NCBI GenBank assembly: GCA_027315255.1 | Contig: DAHUYL010000056.1 | Coordinates: forward strand, 47,831 to 111,830 | Length of the DNA: 64,000 bases | Direction: 5' to 3' | From: Solirubrobacterales bacterium | GTDB lineage: Bacteria > Actinomycetota > Thermoleophilia > Solirubrobacterales > Solirubrobacteraceae | Shown here: positions 29,378 through 38,324 of the stretch, piece after piece | Layout: each line of letters starts with the position of its first letter | Position numbering within the stretch: the first letter of the stretch is position 1 | The notes under the pieces: generated by a model | Seen by the model: only the letters and a program-made list of their open reading frames with translations | Database searches by the model: none | Told to the model about the DNA's origin: nothing | Translations under genes and position numbers: made by a program

Positions 29378-29474
29378 TCGACCCGACCACCTCAAGCGCC
29401 TGTGAACTTACCGAAGCGACGGGCCGGAGAGCAAGACCCGGAAAACAAAAGCACAAGCTACGAGCAAGTTTTTT

Positions 29475-30743
29475 CTATTCGGTCCCGCCGCTTGGAAGCG
29501 GGCCGTGTTCGAGCTCGAACGCATCCTTGACGCGCGCGAACGTCCCGATCGCCTCGTCCAGCGTCGCGCGGTCGTGCGTGGCCATCACGCTCGTACGCAG
29601 CAGGGCGTGGCCGGGCGCCACGGCCGGGTGCAGCGCGACGTTGACGAACACGCCGGAGTCGTACAGCGCCTTCCACACAAGCCCGGCCTTCCAATCGTCG
29701 CCGACGATCACGGGGACGACGGGCGTCACCACCTCGGTGCCGTCGGCAAGCCGCGTCGGCGAAACCACCTTGAACCCGAGGCCGGCAAGCCCGGCGTGGA
29801 GGTAGCGAGCATTGTCCAGCACCCGCGCGAACAGCTCACGACCCTCCGGCGAGCGGCAGATCCGCACCGCGGCGAGCGCCGCCCCGACGGCGGCCGGTAC
29901 GCCCGAGGCGGTGAACAGGAACGGACGCGACTGGATTCGCAGGTACTCGATCACGTCGGCCGGGCCGGCGATCACCCCGCCGCACGAGGCGAGCGACTTG
30001 GAGAAGGTCGCCATCCGCAGGTCGACCCGGTCCTCGACGTCGAGCAGCTCGCTCGAGCCGGCCCCGCGTGCCCCGAGCACTCCGAGCGCGTGCGCCTCGT
30101 CGACCATCAGCCGCGCGCCGTAGCGGTCGCACAGCTCGGCGATCTCGCGCAGCGGCGCGACGTCGCCCTCCATCGAGAAGACCCCGTCGACGACCACGAG
30201 CACGCCGCCGCCGTCACCCGCGGCCGCCTCCAGGCGCCGCTCGAGCAGGTCGAGCCGGTTATGGCGGAACGGGCGGATCTTCGCGCGCGAGAGGATGCAG
30301 CCGTCGAGGATCGACGCGTGGTCGGAGGCATCGGCGATGACCGTGTCGGCCGGCCCGAGGATCGTCGCGAGCGCTCCCAGGTTGGCCTGGTGGCCGGTCG
30401 TGTACACGATCGCCGCCTCGGTCTGGAACCACTCCGCCAGTTCGTGCTCCAGCTCGAGGTGCAGCTCGGTCGTGCCGTTCAGGAGCCGCGAGCCGGTGAG
30501 GCCGGTGCCGTAGCGATCGAGCGCCTGCTGGGCCCCGAGCTTGACGCGCTCGTCGCCGGTCAGCCCGAGGTAGTTGTTGGAGCCGAGCATGATCCGGCGC
30601 CCGCCCTCCATCTCGACGACGGGCAGCGTCGGGCCTTCGAGCGGGCGGAAGTACGGGAGCATGTCGTGCTCGCGCGCGGCGTTGAGGATCTCGCGGCGCT
30701 CGAAATCGCGCGCCTTTGCGAACACGTCGATCGAGGTCGGCAC
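29475..30743 (-). CDS. Alpha-oxoamine synthase-type aminotransferase (BioF/Kbl/SPT-like)
   Basis: LGSNNYLGLTGDERVK, TGSRLLNGTTELHLELEHELAEW, DEAHALGVLGARGAGSSE, ATFSKSLASCGGVIAG. Confidence 0.88.
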   Translation of the reverse strand: MPTSIDVFAKARDFERREILNAAREHDMLPYFRPLEGPTLPVVEMEGGRRIMLGSNNYLGLTGDERVKLGAQQALDRYGTGLTGSRLLNGTTELHLELEHELAEWFQTEAAIVYTTGHQANLGALATILGPADTVIADASDHASILDGCILSRAKIRPFRHNRLDLLERRLEAAAGDGGGVLVVVDGVFSMEGDVAPLREIAELCDRYGARLMVDEAHALGVLGARGAGSSELLDVEDRVDLRMATFSKSLASCGGVIAGPADVIEYLRIQSRPFLFTASGVPAAVGAALAAVRICRSPEGRELFARVLDNARYLHAGLAGLGFKVVSPTRLADGTEVVTPVVPVIVGDDWKAGLVWKALYDSGVFVNVALHPAVAPGHALLRTSVMATHDRATLDEAIGTFARVKDAFELEHGPLPSGGTE

Positions 30744-30808
30744 AGCGACACGATGGTAACCGCCGCGTCCGGGTTTGACAGCGCCGTCGCCGGTGGCACC
30801 ATGCGAGC

Positions 30809-31222
30809 GTGGACGCGCACTACGAGGAGCCGCAGCCGACTGACGCGGACATCGTCGAGGCGGAGCTGGTCGAGGCCGAGCTCGTCGACCCCGAACTGGT
30901 CGAGGCGGAGCTGATCGTCGGGGCGGCCGGTGGCGACGGGCTGCCGGTGCTCGCTTCCTCGCGCACGCTCACACGTGTGATCGGCATCCCGGGCGTGCAG
31001 GCCGCTGCGGCGGCGGCGACCGGGTTCGTAGCCGGCGCTGCCACGCTGGCGCTGATGCGACGCTACGGTCTGCGCCGCGCGGCCGCGGCGGGCGTCGCGG
31101 GCCGCCCCGGACCGGTGCCAGCGCGGCCCCGATCACCGGATCCCGTTGCCGCCGCTGGCGAGCGAACCTACCTCGTCCGCGTGCGACTGATCCCCACCCA
31201 CCCCTCCCGCGAAGTCGATTGA
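30809..31222 (+). CDS. Hypothetical protein with acidic 5-aa repeats and one TM segment
   Basis: VEAELVEAELVDPELVEAELI repeats; GTG start. Confidence 0.6.
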   Translation: MDAHYEEPQPTDADIVEAELVEAELVDPELVEAELIVGAAGGDGLPVLASSRTLTRVIGIPGVQAAAAAATGFVAGAATLALMRRYGLRRAAAAGVAGRPGPVPARPRSPDPVAAAGERTYLVRVRLIPTHPSREVD

Positions 31223-32097
31223 CCCTCGAGGTCAGGCTCGAGGTCGAGCCCGCGTGGTGCTACCGGCTGCCCGCGCACGGAGGGCTCGACGGCCTCACGC
31301 GGATCCGCGGCGGCGTGCTGCACCGGCTGCTGCACGAGGACGGCGAGCCTGCGCTCGTGCGGGTCGCCCAGCTCAGCTCCGGCCGGGTCCTGCTCGGAGC
31401 CCGGGCGAGGCATGCCTCGACGGCGCGCCGCGCGATCGCGCGGATGCGGCGCGCGCTCGGCGTCGACCACGATCTGGCGGCCTTCCACGACCGCTTCCGC
31501 GACGACCCGTTGCTCGGCGCGGCGATCCGGCGCGATCCGGCGCTGCGCGTCCGCGGCCGTCCGTCCGCGTTCGAGGCGCTCGCCTGGGCGATCACCGAGC
31601 AGCTGATCGAGTACGAGCGCGCGGCGGCGATCCAGCGCCGGCTGGTCGCCCGGTTCGGCCGCCGGTGCCCCGACACCGGCATGCGCGACTCGCCGTCGGC
31701 TGAGGCGCTCGCCGGTCAGGCGCCGGCGCTGCTGCAGTCGCTCGACCTGTCCGCGGGTCGGGCGATCAGCCTGCGCCGTGTCGCTCGCGATGTCGCCGCC
31801 GGCCTCGTCGACCTCGACGCCGGCGACCCCGAGCCCGGCTGGCGGCGGCTGCGCGCAGTGCCCGGGATCGGCGCGTGGACGATCGAGACGCTCGCGCTGA
31901 CCGGTCAGGGACAGCTGGATCAGCTCCCAGCGGGCGACCTCGCGTTCCGCAAGCTCGTCGGGCGCCTGCGCAGTGGCGGCGACCCGCGTGCTCGCGCCGG
32001 CGAGCAGGATGTTCGCGAGCTGTTCGCGCCGTACGCGCCGTGGCGGGGCCTGGCCGGGATCTACGCGCTGCGCGGCGCCGGCGCCTACACGCCCTGA
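31219..32097 (+). CDS. alkA: DNA-3-methyladenine glycosylase (AlkA/HhH-GPD family)
   Basis: DPFEALAWAITEQ-like segment (SAFEALAWAITEQLIEYERAAAIQRRLVARFG), LRAVPGIGAWTIETLAL HhH, ...GDLAFRK; TTG start overlapping previous stop. Confidence 0.82.
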   Translation: MTLEVRLEVEPAWCYRLPAHGGLDGLTRIRGGVLHRLLHEDGEPALVRVAQLSSGRVLLGARARHASTARRAIARMRRALGVDHDLAAFHDRFRDDPLLGAAIRRDPALRVRGRPSAFEALAWAITEQLIEYERAAAIQRRLVARFGRRCPDTGMRDSPSAEALAGQAPALLQSLDLSAGRAISLRRVARDVAAGLVDLDAGDPEPGWRRLRAVPGIGAWTIETLALTGQGQLDQLPAGDLAFRKLVGRLRSGGDPRARAGEQDVRELFAPYAPWRGLAGIYALRGAGAYTP

Positions 32098-33065
32098 CCC
32101 GCGAGCAACTCGTTGGTCGAGGCGTCGACCGGCGCGTTGGGGTTGCTCAGCAGGTGCTCGCGGGTCATCCACTCGGAGAACGCGTTCCACCGGGACGTGC
32201 TGAGCCAGCCCCACGGGTGCCCGCCGGATGGGAAGAATGCGCCGAGCGAAGCCCGCACGCGCGCCAGTTGCCGGCGGTAGCCCAGCCCTGGGTTGAGGCG
32301 CACGAGCGCGCTCGTGGCGGCGGCCGGGTTGGCGCGCGCCGCCTCGTAGCCCCGGGCGAGCGCCTGCACGAACCTCCGGATCAGCGGCGCGTGGTCGACG
32401 ATCGTCGCCTTGCGCACGACGATCACGAGTCCGTCGTAGGTCGGGACTCCCGCACGGTCGAACGGGCTCGTGGTTGCGGGCGTGGTCGTCGTGCTCGTGG
32501 CCACGGTCGTCGTCGTGCCCGCAGGGGTCGTGCTCGTCCGGGTGCGCGATGTGCGCGTCCCCGCGCGCGACGTGCTCGAGTGCCTGGCCGGCTTCTGCGG
32601 GGTCGTTCGGGCCCGGCCGCCCCGAGTGCCGGTGGCGGACGAGGGCCCGATCGGCCGCCCGCCGGAGGTCGACGGCGTCGGCAGCTTGATCGCCGACAGC
32701 CGGCCCTGGACGATCGCGGCCACCGCCACCAGCGCCTCGTCGCGGTTGCGTGCGAGCAGCACCTCCGGCTCGGAGGCGAGCGCGACCTCGACATCGCCCG
32801 CGGCGAGCTGTTCGAGCGGGGGTGCCGTGGCGGTTGGAACGCTCAGGTGGACGTCGAGGTCGGTCTGGCGGAAGTAGCCGCGCGCCTGCGCGTAGTAGAT
32901 GCCGACATGGGTGGCGTTCGGGCTCGAGTCGAGCGCGACGGACAGCTGGTTGGCGGTGTAGGGCGCCGGCGTGATCGTGTTCCTGACCTCGCCGCAGCCC
33001 GCCACCGTCACGGCCGCGCAGACCGCGGCGACGGCCGTCGGCCAGCGCCGCCGCGCCGCACTCAT
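32085..33065 (-). CDS. ABC transporter substrate-binding protein (NMT1/THI5-like) with central Thr-rich segment
   Basis: ALDSSPNATHVGIYYAQARGYFRQTDLDVHL; LAAGDVEVALASEPEVLLAR; DRAGVPTYDGLVIVVRKATI; low-complexity segment in between. Confidence 0.78.
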   Translation of the reverse strand: MSAARRRWPTAVAAVCAAVTVAGCGEVRNTITPAPYTANQLSVALDSSPNATHVGIYYAQARGYFRQTDLDVHLSVPTATAPPLEQLAAGDVEVALASEPEVLLARNRDEALVAVAAIVQGRLSAIKLPTPSTSGGRPIGPSSATGTRGGRARTTPQKPARHSSTSRAGTRTSRTRTSTTPAGTTTTVATSTTTTPATTSPFDRAGVPTYDGLVIVVRKATIVDHAPLIRRFVQALARGYEAARANPAAATSALVRLNPGLGYRRQLARVRASLGAFFPSGGHPWGWLSTSRWNAFSEWMTREHLLSNPNAPVDASTNELLAGQGV

Positions 33066-33838
33066 CGCGCACCTCCGTACGCCCACGGCAGCGCTCGCCG
33101 CTCGACCACGGCGAGGAGCGCGAAGAGCGCCATCGCGAACGCCGACAGGATCGCGACCGCGGCCCACGTCTCCGCGAACTCGTAGTTGGAGGTCGTGATC
33201 GACAGCAGGTAGCCGAGGCCGCTCGACGCGCCCGTCTGCTCCGCGAACACCGCGCCGATCACCGCGAACACCGCGGCGAGCTTGGCTCCCGTGAACAGTC
33301 CTGGCAGCGCCCCGGGCAGCTCGACGTGGCGGAACGTCCGCCCGCGGGCGGCGTCGAACGTGCGCATCAGCTTCAGCAGGTCGGGATCGACTGCGTCGAG
33401 CGCGGCCAGCGTGGTGACGACGAGCGGGAAGAAGGCGACGAGCGCGATCACGAGCAGCTTCGGAAGGATGCCGAACCCGAGCCAGATGATGAGCACCGGC
33501 GCGAGGATCGGGACCGGCACCGCCTGTGAGGCGACCAGCAGCGGGTACAGCGCCCGACGCGCAACGCTGGAGAAATGGATCGCGACCGCGCACACCAGCG
33601 CGGTCGCGACGCCTACGGCGATCCCGAGCACTATCTCCCGCGCGGTGGTCAGGAAGTTGCTCCACAGCGTCTGCCGGTCCGTGTACAGCGCGCGCGCGAT
33701 CGCATGAGGCGCGGGGAGGATCGCCGGGTTGACTCCTCCGAGGTCGACGTACAGCTCCCAGATGCCGAGCAGCAGGGCAAGCGCCAGCGCCGGCGGCAGC
33801 ACCCGGACGGCGCGGCCTGAGATCGCCGAGCGGTTCAA
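33062..33838 (-). CDS. ABC transporter permease (SsuC/ThiX-like)
   Basis: ILPAPHAIARALYTDRQTLWSNFLTTAREIVLGIAVGVATAL; VPVPILAPVLIIWLGFGILPKLLVIALVAFFPL EAA-type loop; TTG start overlapping ATPase stop. Confidence 0.88.
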   Translation of the reverse strand: MNRSAISGRAVRVLPPALALALLLGIWELYVDLGGVNPAILPAPHAIARALYTDRQTLWSNFLTTAREIVLGIAVGVATALVCAVAIHFSSVARRALYPLLVASQAVPVPILAPVLIIWLGFGILPKLLVIALVAFFPLVVTTLAALDAVDPDLLKLMRTFDAARGRTFRHVELPGALPGLFTGAKLAAVFAVIGAVFAEQTGASSGLGYLLSITTSNYEFAETWAAVAILSAFAMALFALLAVVERRALPWAYGGAR

Positions 33839-34638
33839 GCCCGCCCCCCGAGCGCGGCCAGTGCCTGGGCGCGCAGCTGCACGAGCGCCGGATCGGTGCG
33901 GCTGCGGGGTCGCGGCAGCGCGACCTCGAGCTCGGTGACGACGCGGCCGGGACGCGGGGACATCACGGCGACGCGGTCGGACAGCAGGACCGCCTCCTCG
34001 ACGTCGTGCGTGACGAGCACGACCGTCCGGCGCTCGCCGGCGAGCGTGTGGCCGAGCCAGGCCTGCAGCTCCGCGCGAGTGATCGCGTCGAGCGCCGCGA
34101 ATGGCTCGTCGAGCGCCAGCACCGGCTTTCCCGCCAGCAGCGAGCGCGCCAGCGAGACCCGCTGGCGCATGCCCCCGGACAGCTGCGCCGGACGCGTCCG
34201 CTCGAACCCGGCCAGTCCGAGCCGCTCGAACAACGGGCCTGCGGTCGCCCGGGCGGCCGCGCGCGAGACGCCGCGGGCGCGCAGCGCCAGACCGGCGTTG
34301 TCGAGGGCCGAAAGCCACGGCAGCAACAGGTCGCGCTGGGGCATCAGCGCCGCCGGCTCGCTCACGAGGCGGCCGGCGTCCGGGCGCTGGAGCCCGCAGA
34401 TCAGCTCGAGCAGGGTCGTCTTGCCGCACCCGCTGGGTCCTACGACCGACACGATCTCGCCGGGAGCGACGTGGAGCGTGAGGTCGGCAAGCGCGACCAG
34501 CTCGGCGCCGCCGGCGGTCCCGAAGCGACGGGTCACCCGCTCGACGGCGATACCGGCGTGCGGCGCGGCGCCGGCCGCCGGAGCGCAGCCCCGGCTGGTG
34601 GACGTCACGTCGACTGCGCTCCGCTCGGCGGTGGGCAC
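33835..34638 (-). CDS. ABC transporter ATP-binding protein (SsuB/ThiZ-like)
   Basis: VGPSGCGKTTLLELICGLQRP; LSGGMRQRVSLARSLLAGKPVLALDEPFAALDAITR. Confidence 0.92.
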   Translation of the reverse strand: MPTAERSAVDVTSTSRGCAPAAGAAPHAGIAVERVTRRFGTAGGAELVALADLTLHVAPGEIVSVVGPSGCGKTTLLELICGLQRPDAGRLVSEPAALMPQRDLLLPWLSALDNAGLALRARGVSRAAARATAGPLFERLGLAGFERTRPAQLSGGMRQRVSLARSLLAGKPVLALDEPFAALDAITRAELQAWLGHTLAGERRTVVLVTHDVEEAVLLSDRVAVMSPRPGRVVTELEVALPRPRSRTDPALVQLRAQALAALGGRA

Positions 34639-34698
34639 GGTTCCACGCTAGCGGGATCGGGGATCTCGCTGGACAGCGGTGCGCTAACGTCCCCGCCA

Positions 34699-37137
34699 GT
34701 GGCAACCGGGATCCGTCGCACCGTCGCGCCGCTGACGCTGCTGTTGGTGCTCGCGGTCGCTGCGACGCCCGCGACCGCGCGCCGATCGCCGTTCCGGCCG
34801 CAGGTCGGAAGGGCGATGGGAATCGTCCCGGGCGTGGGCGCAACCGTCGACCCCTCGGTTGGCCAGAGCATCCCCGTCGTCTATCACGGCGGGCAGGTGA
34901 TGGACACGGGCACGGTCACCGTCCATACGATCTTCTGGGCGCCGGCCGGGTACGCGTACGACGGCTCTCCGGGCGGAGCCACGCTCGGCTACGTCCCCCT
35001 GATCGAGCAGTTCTTCACCGATGTCGCGCACGACTCCGGGACTCAGTCGAACATCTTCTCGACGCTCTATCAGTACGGCGACAACTCCGGGCCCGGGCGC
35101 TACAACATCGCCTACAGCCCGGCCACGAGCGCGATCCTCGACACCGACCCGTATCCGGCCGCGACCAAGCAGTGCCCCTCGCCGGCGGGGATCGGCACGT
35201 GCCTGACCGACGCGGAGCTGACCGCTGAGATCGACCACGTGATCCAGGCCCACGACCCCGCCGGCTACGGCTTGCACGATCTGTGGGAGGTGTTCCTGCC
35301 TCCCGGCGTCGACGAGTGCTCGGCAATCGCGGTGTGTGGCACCAGTTCGTTCGCCGGCTACCACTCGCTGGCCGACGCCGGCCACGGGATGTTCATCTAC
35401 GCGGTGGTGATCGACAGCCTGATCGAGGCGCCACCGATCGGCGGCGCCGATCCGCAGGGCAATCCGGAGGCCGAGACCGCGATCGACACGGCTGCCCACG
35501 AGACGATCGAGGGGATCACGAACCCCGAGGGCAACGGCTGGATGGACCCGAACGGGTTCGAGGCGGGGGACAAGTGCGAGAGCGGGCCTCAGGTCGGAAC
35601 GCCGCTCGGCTATGCCCCGAACGGCGCTCCCTACGACCAGCTGATCAACGGCCACCAGTACGAGATCCAGGAGATCTGGTCCGACGCGGCCAAGGGGTGC
35701 GTGCAGCGCTCGGCCGTCACCACCAACGCGCTGCCCCTGCCGCGGATCGCGCTGCGCCAGTTCTCGCCGCTGATCAGCGGCAACATCGGCTACCCGAAGG
35801 CGCACGTGGCGGTTCGCATCGCGCTGCTGCGTGGCGGCGGGATCGTCGCGGCGGCGGCCGGGGTGACCCGCGCTAACGGCGCGTGGGGACCGCTGGCGCT
35901 GATGGGCCCGCACGGCGCCCTGCACGGGCTCGGCGACGACCGCGACGAGCTGCTCGTCGGCTACGGCCCGCATGGCCCCCAGCCCGACGTGATCGCCACG
36001 GGCGCCGGCGGCAATCCGTTCACGGAATCGGGATTCACCAACTGGCTCGACCTCGACACCGGCTTCGCGCTCGCTCCGGGCGCGCTGGCGCTCGCACCAT
36101 GCGGGCAGATCGGTGTCCTGACCGTGACCGTCGACGGTGTCGCGAGCGACGCGCCGGTGCCGCGCTGCTCGACCGAGCTCGATGCGTCCGTCGTCAGGCT
36201 GCCGCACGTGACGGGTTCGAGCCGCGTGCTCCTGACCAGCGAGGACAACCGGGCGGTGACGGCGTACGCGCCCAACGGCGCGCTCGTCAGCATGACCGTC
36301 GCGCTCGGCGAGCCAGGCAGCGTCGCCGCGGTTGCGGGCGGCAGCAAGGTTCCGTTCCCCGACACGGGCATACCCGCGTGCACAGCCGATCTGCGCACCG
36401 GCGAGGTCAGCTGCACGGGCCTCGTCCCGCGCGCCGCCTACAGGGTGGTTCGCGGCCGCGGCCACGCCCCCCGATCCGGGCGGGCCGACGGCCGCGGCGT
36501 CGTCCACGTCGCGGGCTTCCCCGGACCGCAACCGCTCGCCGGTGGCGATCAGCTGACGCTCCGCAACGCCGCCGGGCGGGCGCTCACGACGCTGCACGTC
36601 GCCCACCTGCGGATCGCGATCGACGGCGAGGAGAGCGTGATCGCATCGGGCACGTGCGAGCCGGGCGACTACTGGGGGACGCCGCTGACCAGCGAGCCGT
36701 CGAGCGCCGCGATCGGCCAGCCCGGCGCCGCCGGGCTCGGCAGCATCTGCCCGGCCAACGGCAAGGCGGCAGGGCTGCCGACCGCGCCGGTGGCGCAGGT
36801 CGACGACCGCTCCGGCGGCGTCACCATCACCTCGGTGCCGTCGCTCCAGGGCGAGGCCCCGGCCGACGACGCGACCGTGTACGGCAGGTTCACCGCGCTC
36901 GCGCAGACCGGCGTCACCGGCCCGCACGGCGGCACGGTTCCGGTCGCCGCGGCGGTGTCGCTGTCGATCTCGCCGGCCGGCTCGCACGCCGTCGCGTGGC
37001 ACGCGGTCAACGTCGCGGTCAGTGGCGGCGTGGCGGTCCGCGGTCTGGCGTCGGGCGTGTACGACGCGACGTGGGTGGTGCGCGACTCCAACGGCGACAC
37101 GCGCACGGTCAAGACCACGTTCGTGCAAGCGGGCTGA
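34699..37137 (+). CDS. Secreted protein with HExxE-type metalloprotease-like motif (EXORDIUM-like flavour)
   Basis: GTG start and signal peptide (RRTVAPLTLLLVLAVAATPATA); TAAHETIEGITNPEGNGWMDPNGFEAGDKCE. Confidence 0.7.
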   Translation: MATGIRRTVAPLTLLLVLAVAATPATARRSPFRPQVGRAMGIVPGVGATVDPSVGQSIPVVYHGGQVMDTGTVTVHTIFWAPAGYAYDGSPGGATLGYVPLIEQFFTDVAHDSGTQSNIFSTLYQYGDNSGPGRYNIAYSPATSAILDTDPYPAATKQCPSPAGIGTCLTDAELTAEIDHVIQAHDPAGYGLHDLWEVFLPPGVDECSAIAVCGTSSFAGYHSLADAGHGMFIYAVVIDSLIEAPPIGGADPQGNPEAETAIDTAAHETIEGITNPEGNGWMDPNGFEAGDKCESGPQVGTPLGYAPNGAPYDQLINGHQYEIQEIWSDAAKGCVQRSAVTTNALPLPRIALRQFSPLISGNIGYPKAHVAVRIALLRGGGIVAAAAGVTRANGAWGPLALMGPHGALHGLGDDRDELLVGYGPHGPQPDVIATGAGGNPFTESGFTNWLDLDTGFALAPGALALAPCGQIGVLTVTVDGVASDAPVPRCSTELDASVVRLPHVTGSSRVLLTSEDNRAVTAYAPNGALVSMTVALGEPGSVAAVAGGSKVPFPDTGIPACTADLRTGEVSCTGLVPRAAYRVVRGRGHAPRSGRADGRGVVHVAGFPGPQPLAGGDQLTLRNAAGRALTTLHVAHLRIAIDGEESVIASGTCEPGDYWGTPLTSEPSSAAIGQPGAAGLGSICPANGKAAGLPTAPVAQVDDRSGGVTITSVPSLQGEAPADDATVYGRFTALAQTGVTGPHGGTVPVAAAVSLSISPAGSHAVAWHAVNVAVSGGVAVRGLASGVYDATWVVRDSNGDTRTVKTTFVQAG

Positions 37138-37175
37138 TCGTTCAGTCTGCGGCGCTGCACCCGGGCGTTCACCAG

Positions 37176-38303
37176 TTGACCGACGAGCTCCCCGAGATCG
37201 GTGTGGGAATGCTCGGGTACGCGTTCATGGGGCGCGCCCACTCCGCTGCCTATCGCGCCCTGTCCAGCGCCGTCTGGCCGCCGCCGCTGCAACCGCGACT
37301 GATCGCGATCTGCGGTCGCGACGGCGCCGCCACCGCTGACGCCGCCCGCCGCTACGGGTTCGCCCGATCGGTGGGGGACTGGCGCGAGCTGATCGCCGAC
37401 GAGGGCGTCGGCCTGCTCGACAACTCGGGTCCGAACGCGCTGCATCTGGAGCCGACGGTTGCCGCCGCGCAGGCCGGCAAGCACGTGCTGTGCGAGAAGC
37501 CGCTCGGTCGCGACGCGGCCGAGAGCCACGCGATCTGGCAGGGAGTCGCCGCCGGCGGCGTGACCCACATGTGCGCGTTCAACTATCGCTTCGTCCCCGC
37601 GGTGCGGCTGGCGCGGCAGCTGATCGCCGACGGGCAGCTCGGCGAGCTGCGCCACTTCCGCGCCCGCTACCTGCAGTCGTGGGGACTCGACCGCACGCTG
37701 ATGACCTGGCGCTTCGAGCGTGCGAGCGCCGGCTCGGGTGCCCTCGGCGACCTCGGCTCGCACATCATCGACCTCGCGCGTTACCTGGTCGGCGAGATCA
37801 GCGCCGTATCCGGGACGGTGCGGACGTTCATCGGCGACCGCGCGGGCCACGCAGTCGACGTCGATGACGCATTTCAGGCCAACGTCGAATTCGAGGGCGG
37901 CGCGACCGGCATGCTCGAAGCATCGCGGTTGTGCCCGGGTCGACTGAATCACCTCGCGCTCGAGATCAACGGATCGGACGGGTCGATCGCCTTCGACCTC
38001 GAGCGGCTCAACGAGCTCCAGGTCTGTCGCGGCGACCGCTCCGGGTTCGAGACGGTCAGCGTGACCGGGCCCGGCCAGCCGCTCGCAGAATTGTGGTGGC
38101 CTGCGGGGCACGTGATCGGCTGGGAGCACACCTTCGTCCACGAGCTCGCCCACCTCCTCGCGGCGATTCGCGATCGCGCGTCAGTCCGGCCGCACGGCGC
38201 GGATCTCGAGGACGGCTACCGCGCAGCCGAGATCTCCGACGCGATCGTCCGATCGGCGGACTCGGGCAGGCGCGAGCCCGTCGTCTACCGCGCCGCGGAG
38301 TGA
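37176..38303 (+). CDS. Gfo/Idh/MocA family oxidoreductase
   Basis: IGVGMLGYAFMGRAHSAAYRAL; GKHVLCEKPLGRDAAES; LGDLGSHIIDLARYLVGEI. Confidence 0.92.
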   Translation: MTDELPEIGVGMLGYAFMGRAHSAAYRALSSAVWPPPLQPRLIAICGRDGAATADAARRYGFARSVGDWRELIADEGVGLLDNSGPNALHLEPTVAAAQAGKHVLCEKPLGRDAAESHAIWQGVAAGGVTHMCAFNYRFVPAVRLARQLIADGQLGELRHFRARYLQSWGLDRTLMTWRFERASAGSGALGDLGSHIIDLARYLVGEISAVSGTVRTFIGDRAGHAVDVDDAFQANVEFEGGATGMLEASRLCPGRLNHLALEINGSDGSIAFDLERLNELQVCRGDRSGFETVSVTGPGQPLAELWWPAGHVIGWEHTFVHELAHLLAAIRDRASVRPHGADLEDGYRAAEISDAIVRSADSGRREPVVYRAAE

Positions 38304-38324
38304 CTCGCGCCGCGCCTCACTCCG
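38296..38324. terminator. Candidate bidirectional terminator spanning both convergent stop codons
   Basis: CGGAGTGA (38296-38303) / TCACTCCG (38317-38324), 13-nt loop; each arm ends in or begins with a stop codon. Confidence 0.6.

Noticed and set aside
29430-29475. Intrinsic terminator with T-run (aagttttttctatt)
   Set aside because: No convincing stem immediately before the T-run on the plus strand; left as part of the leader-region observation only.
34684-37128. 814-aa minus-strand ORF opposite the secreted HETIE protein
   Set aside because: V/R/D/H-biased shadow ORF; the plus strand has a signal peptide and coherent domains.
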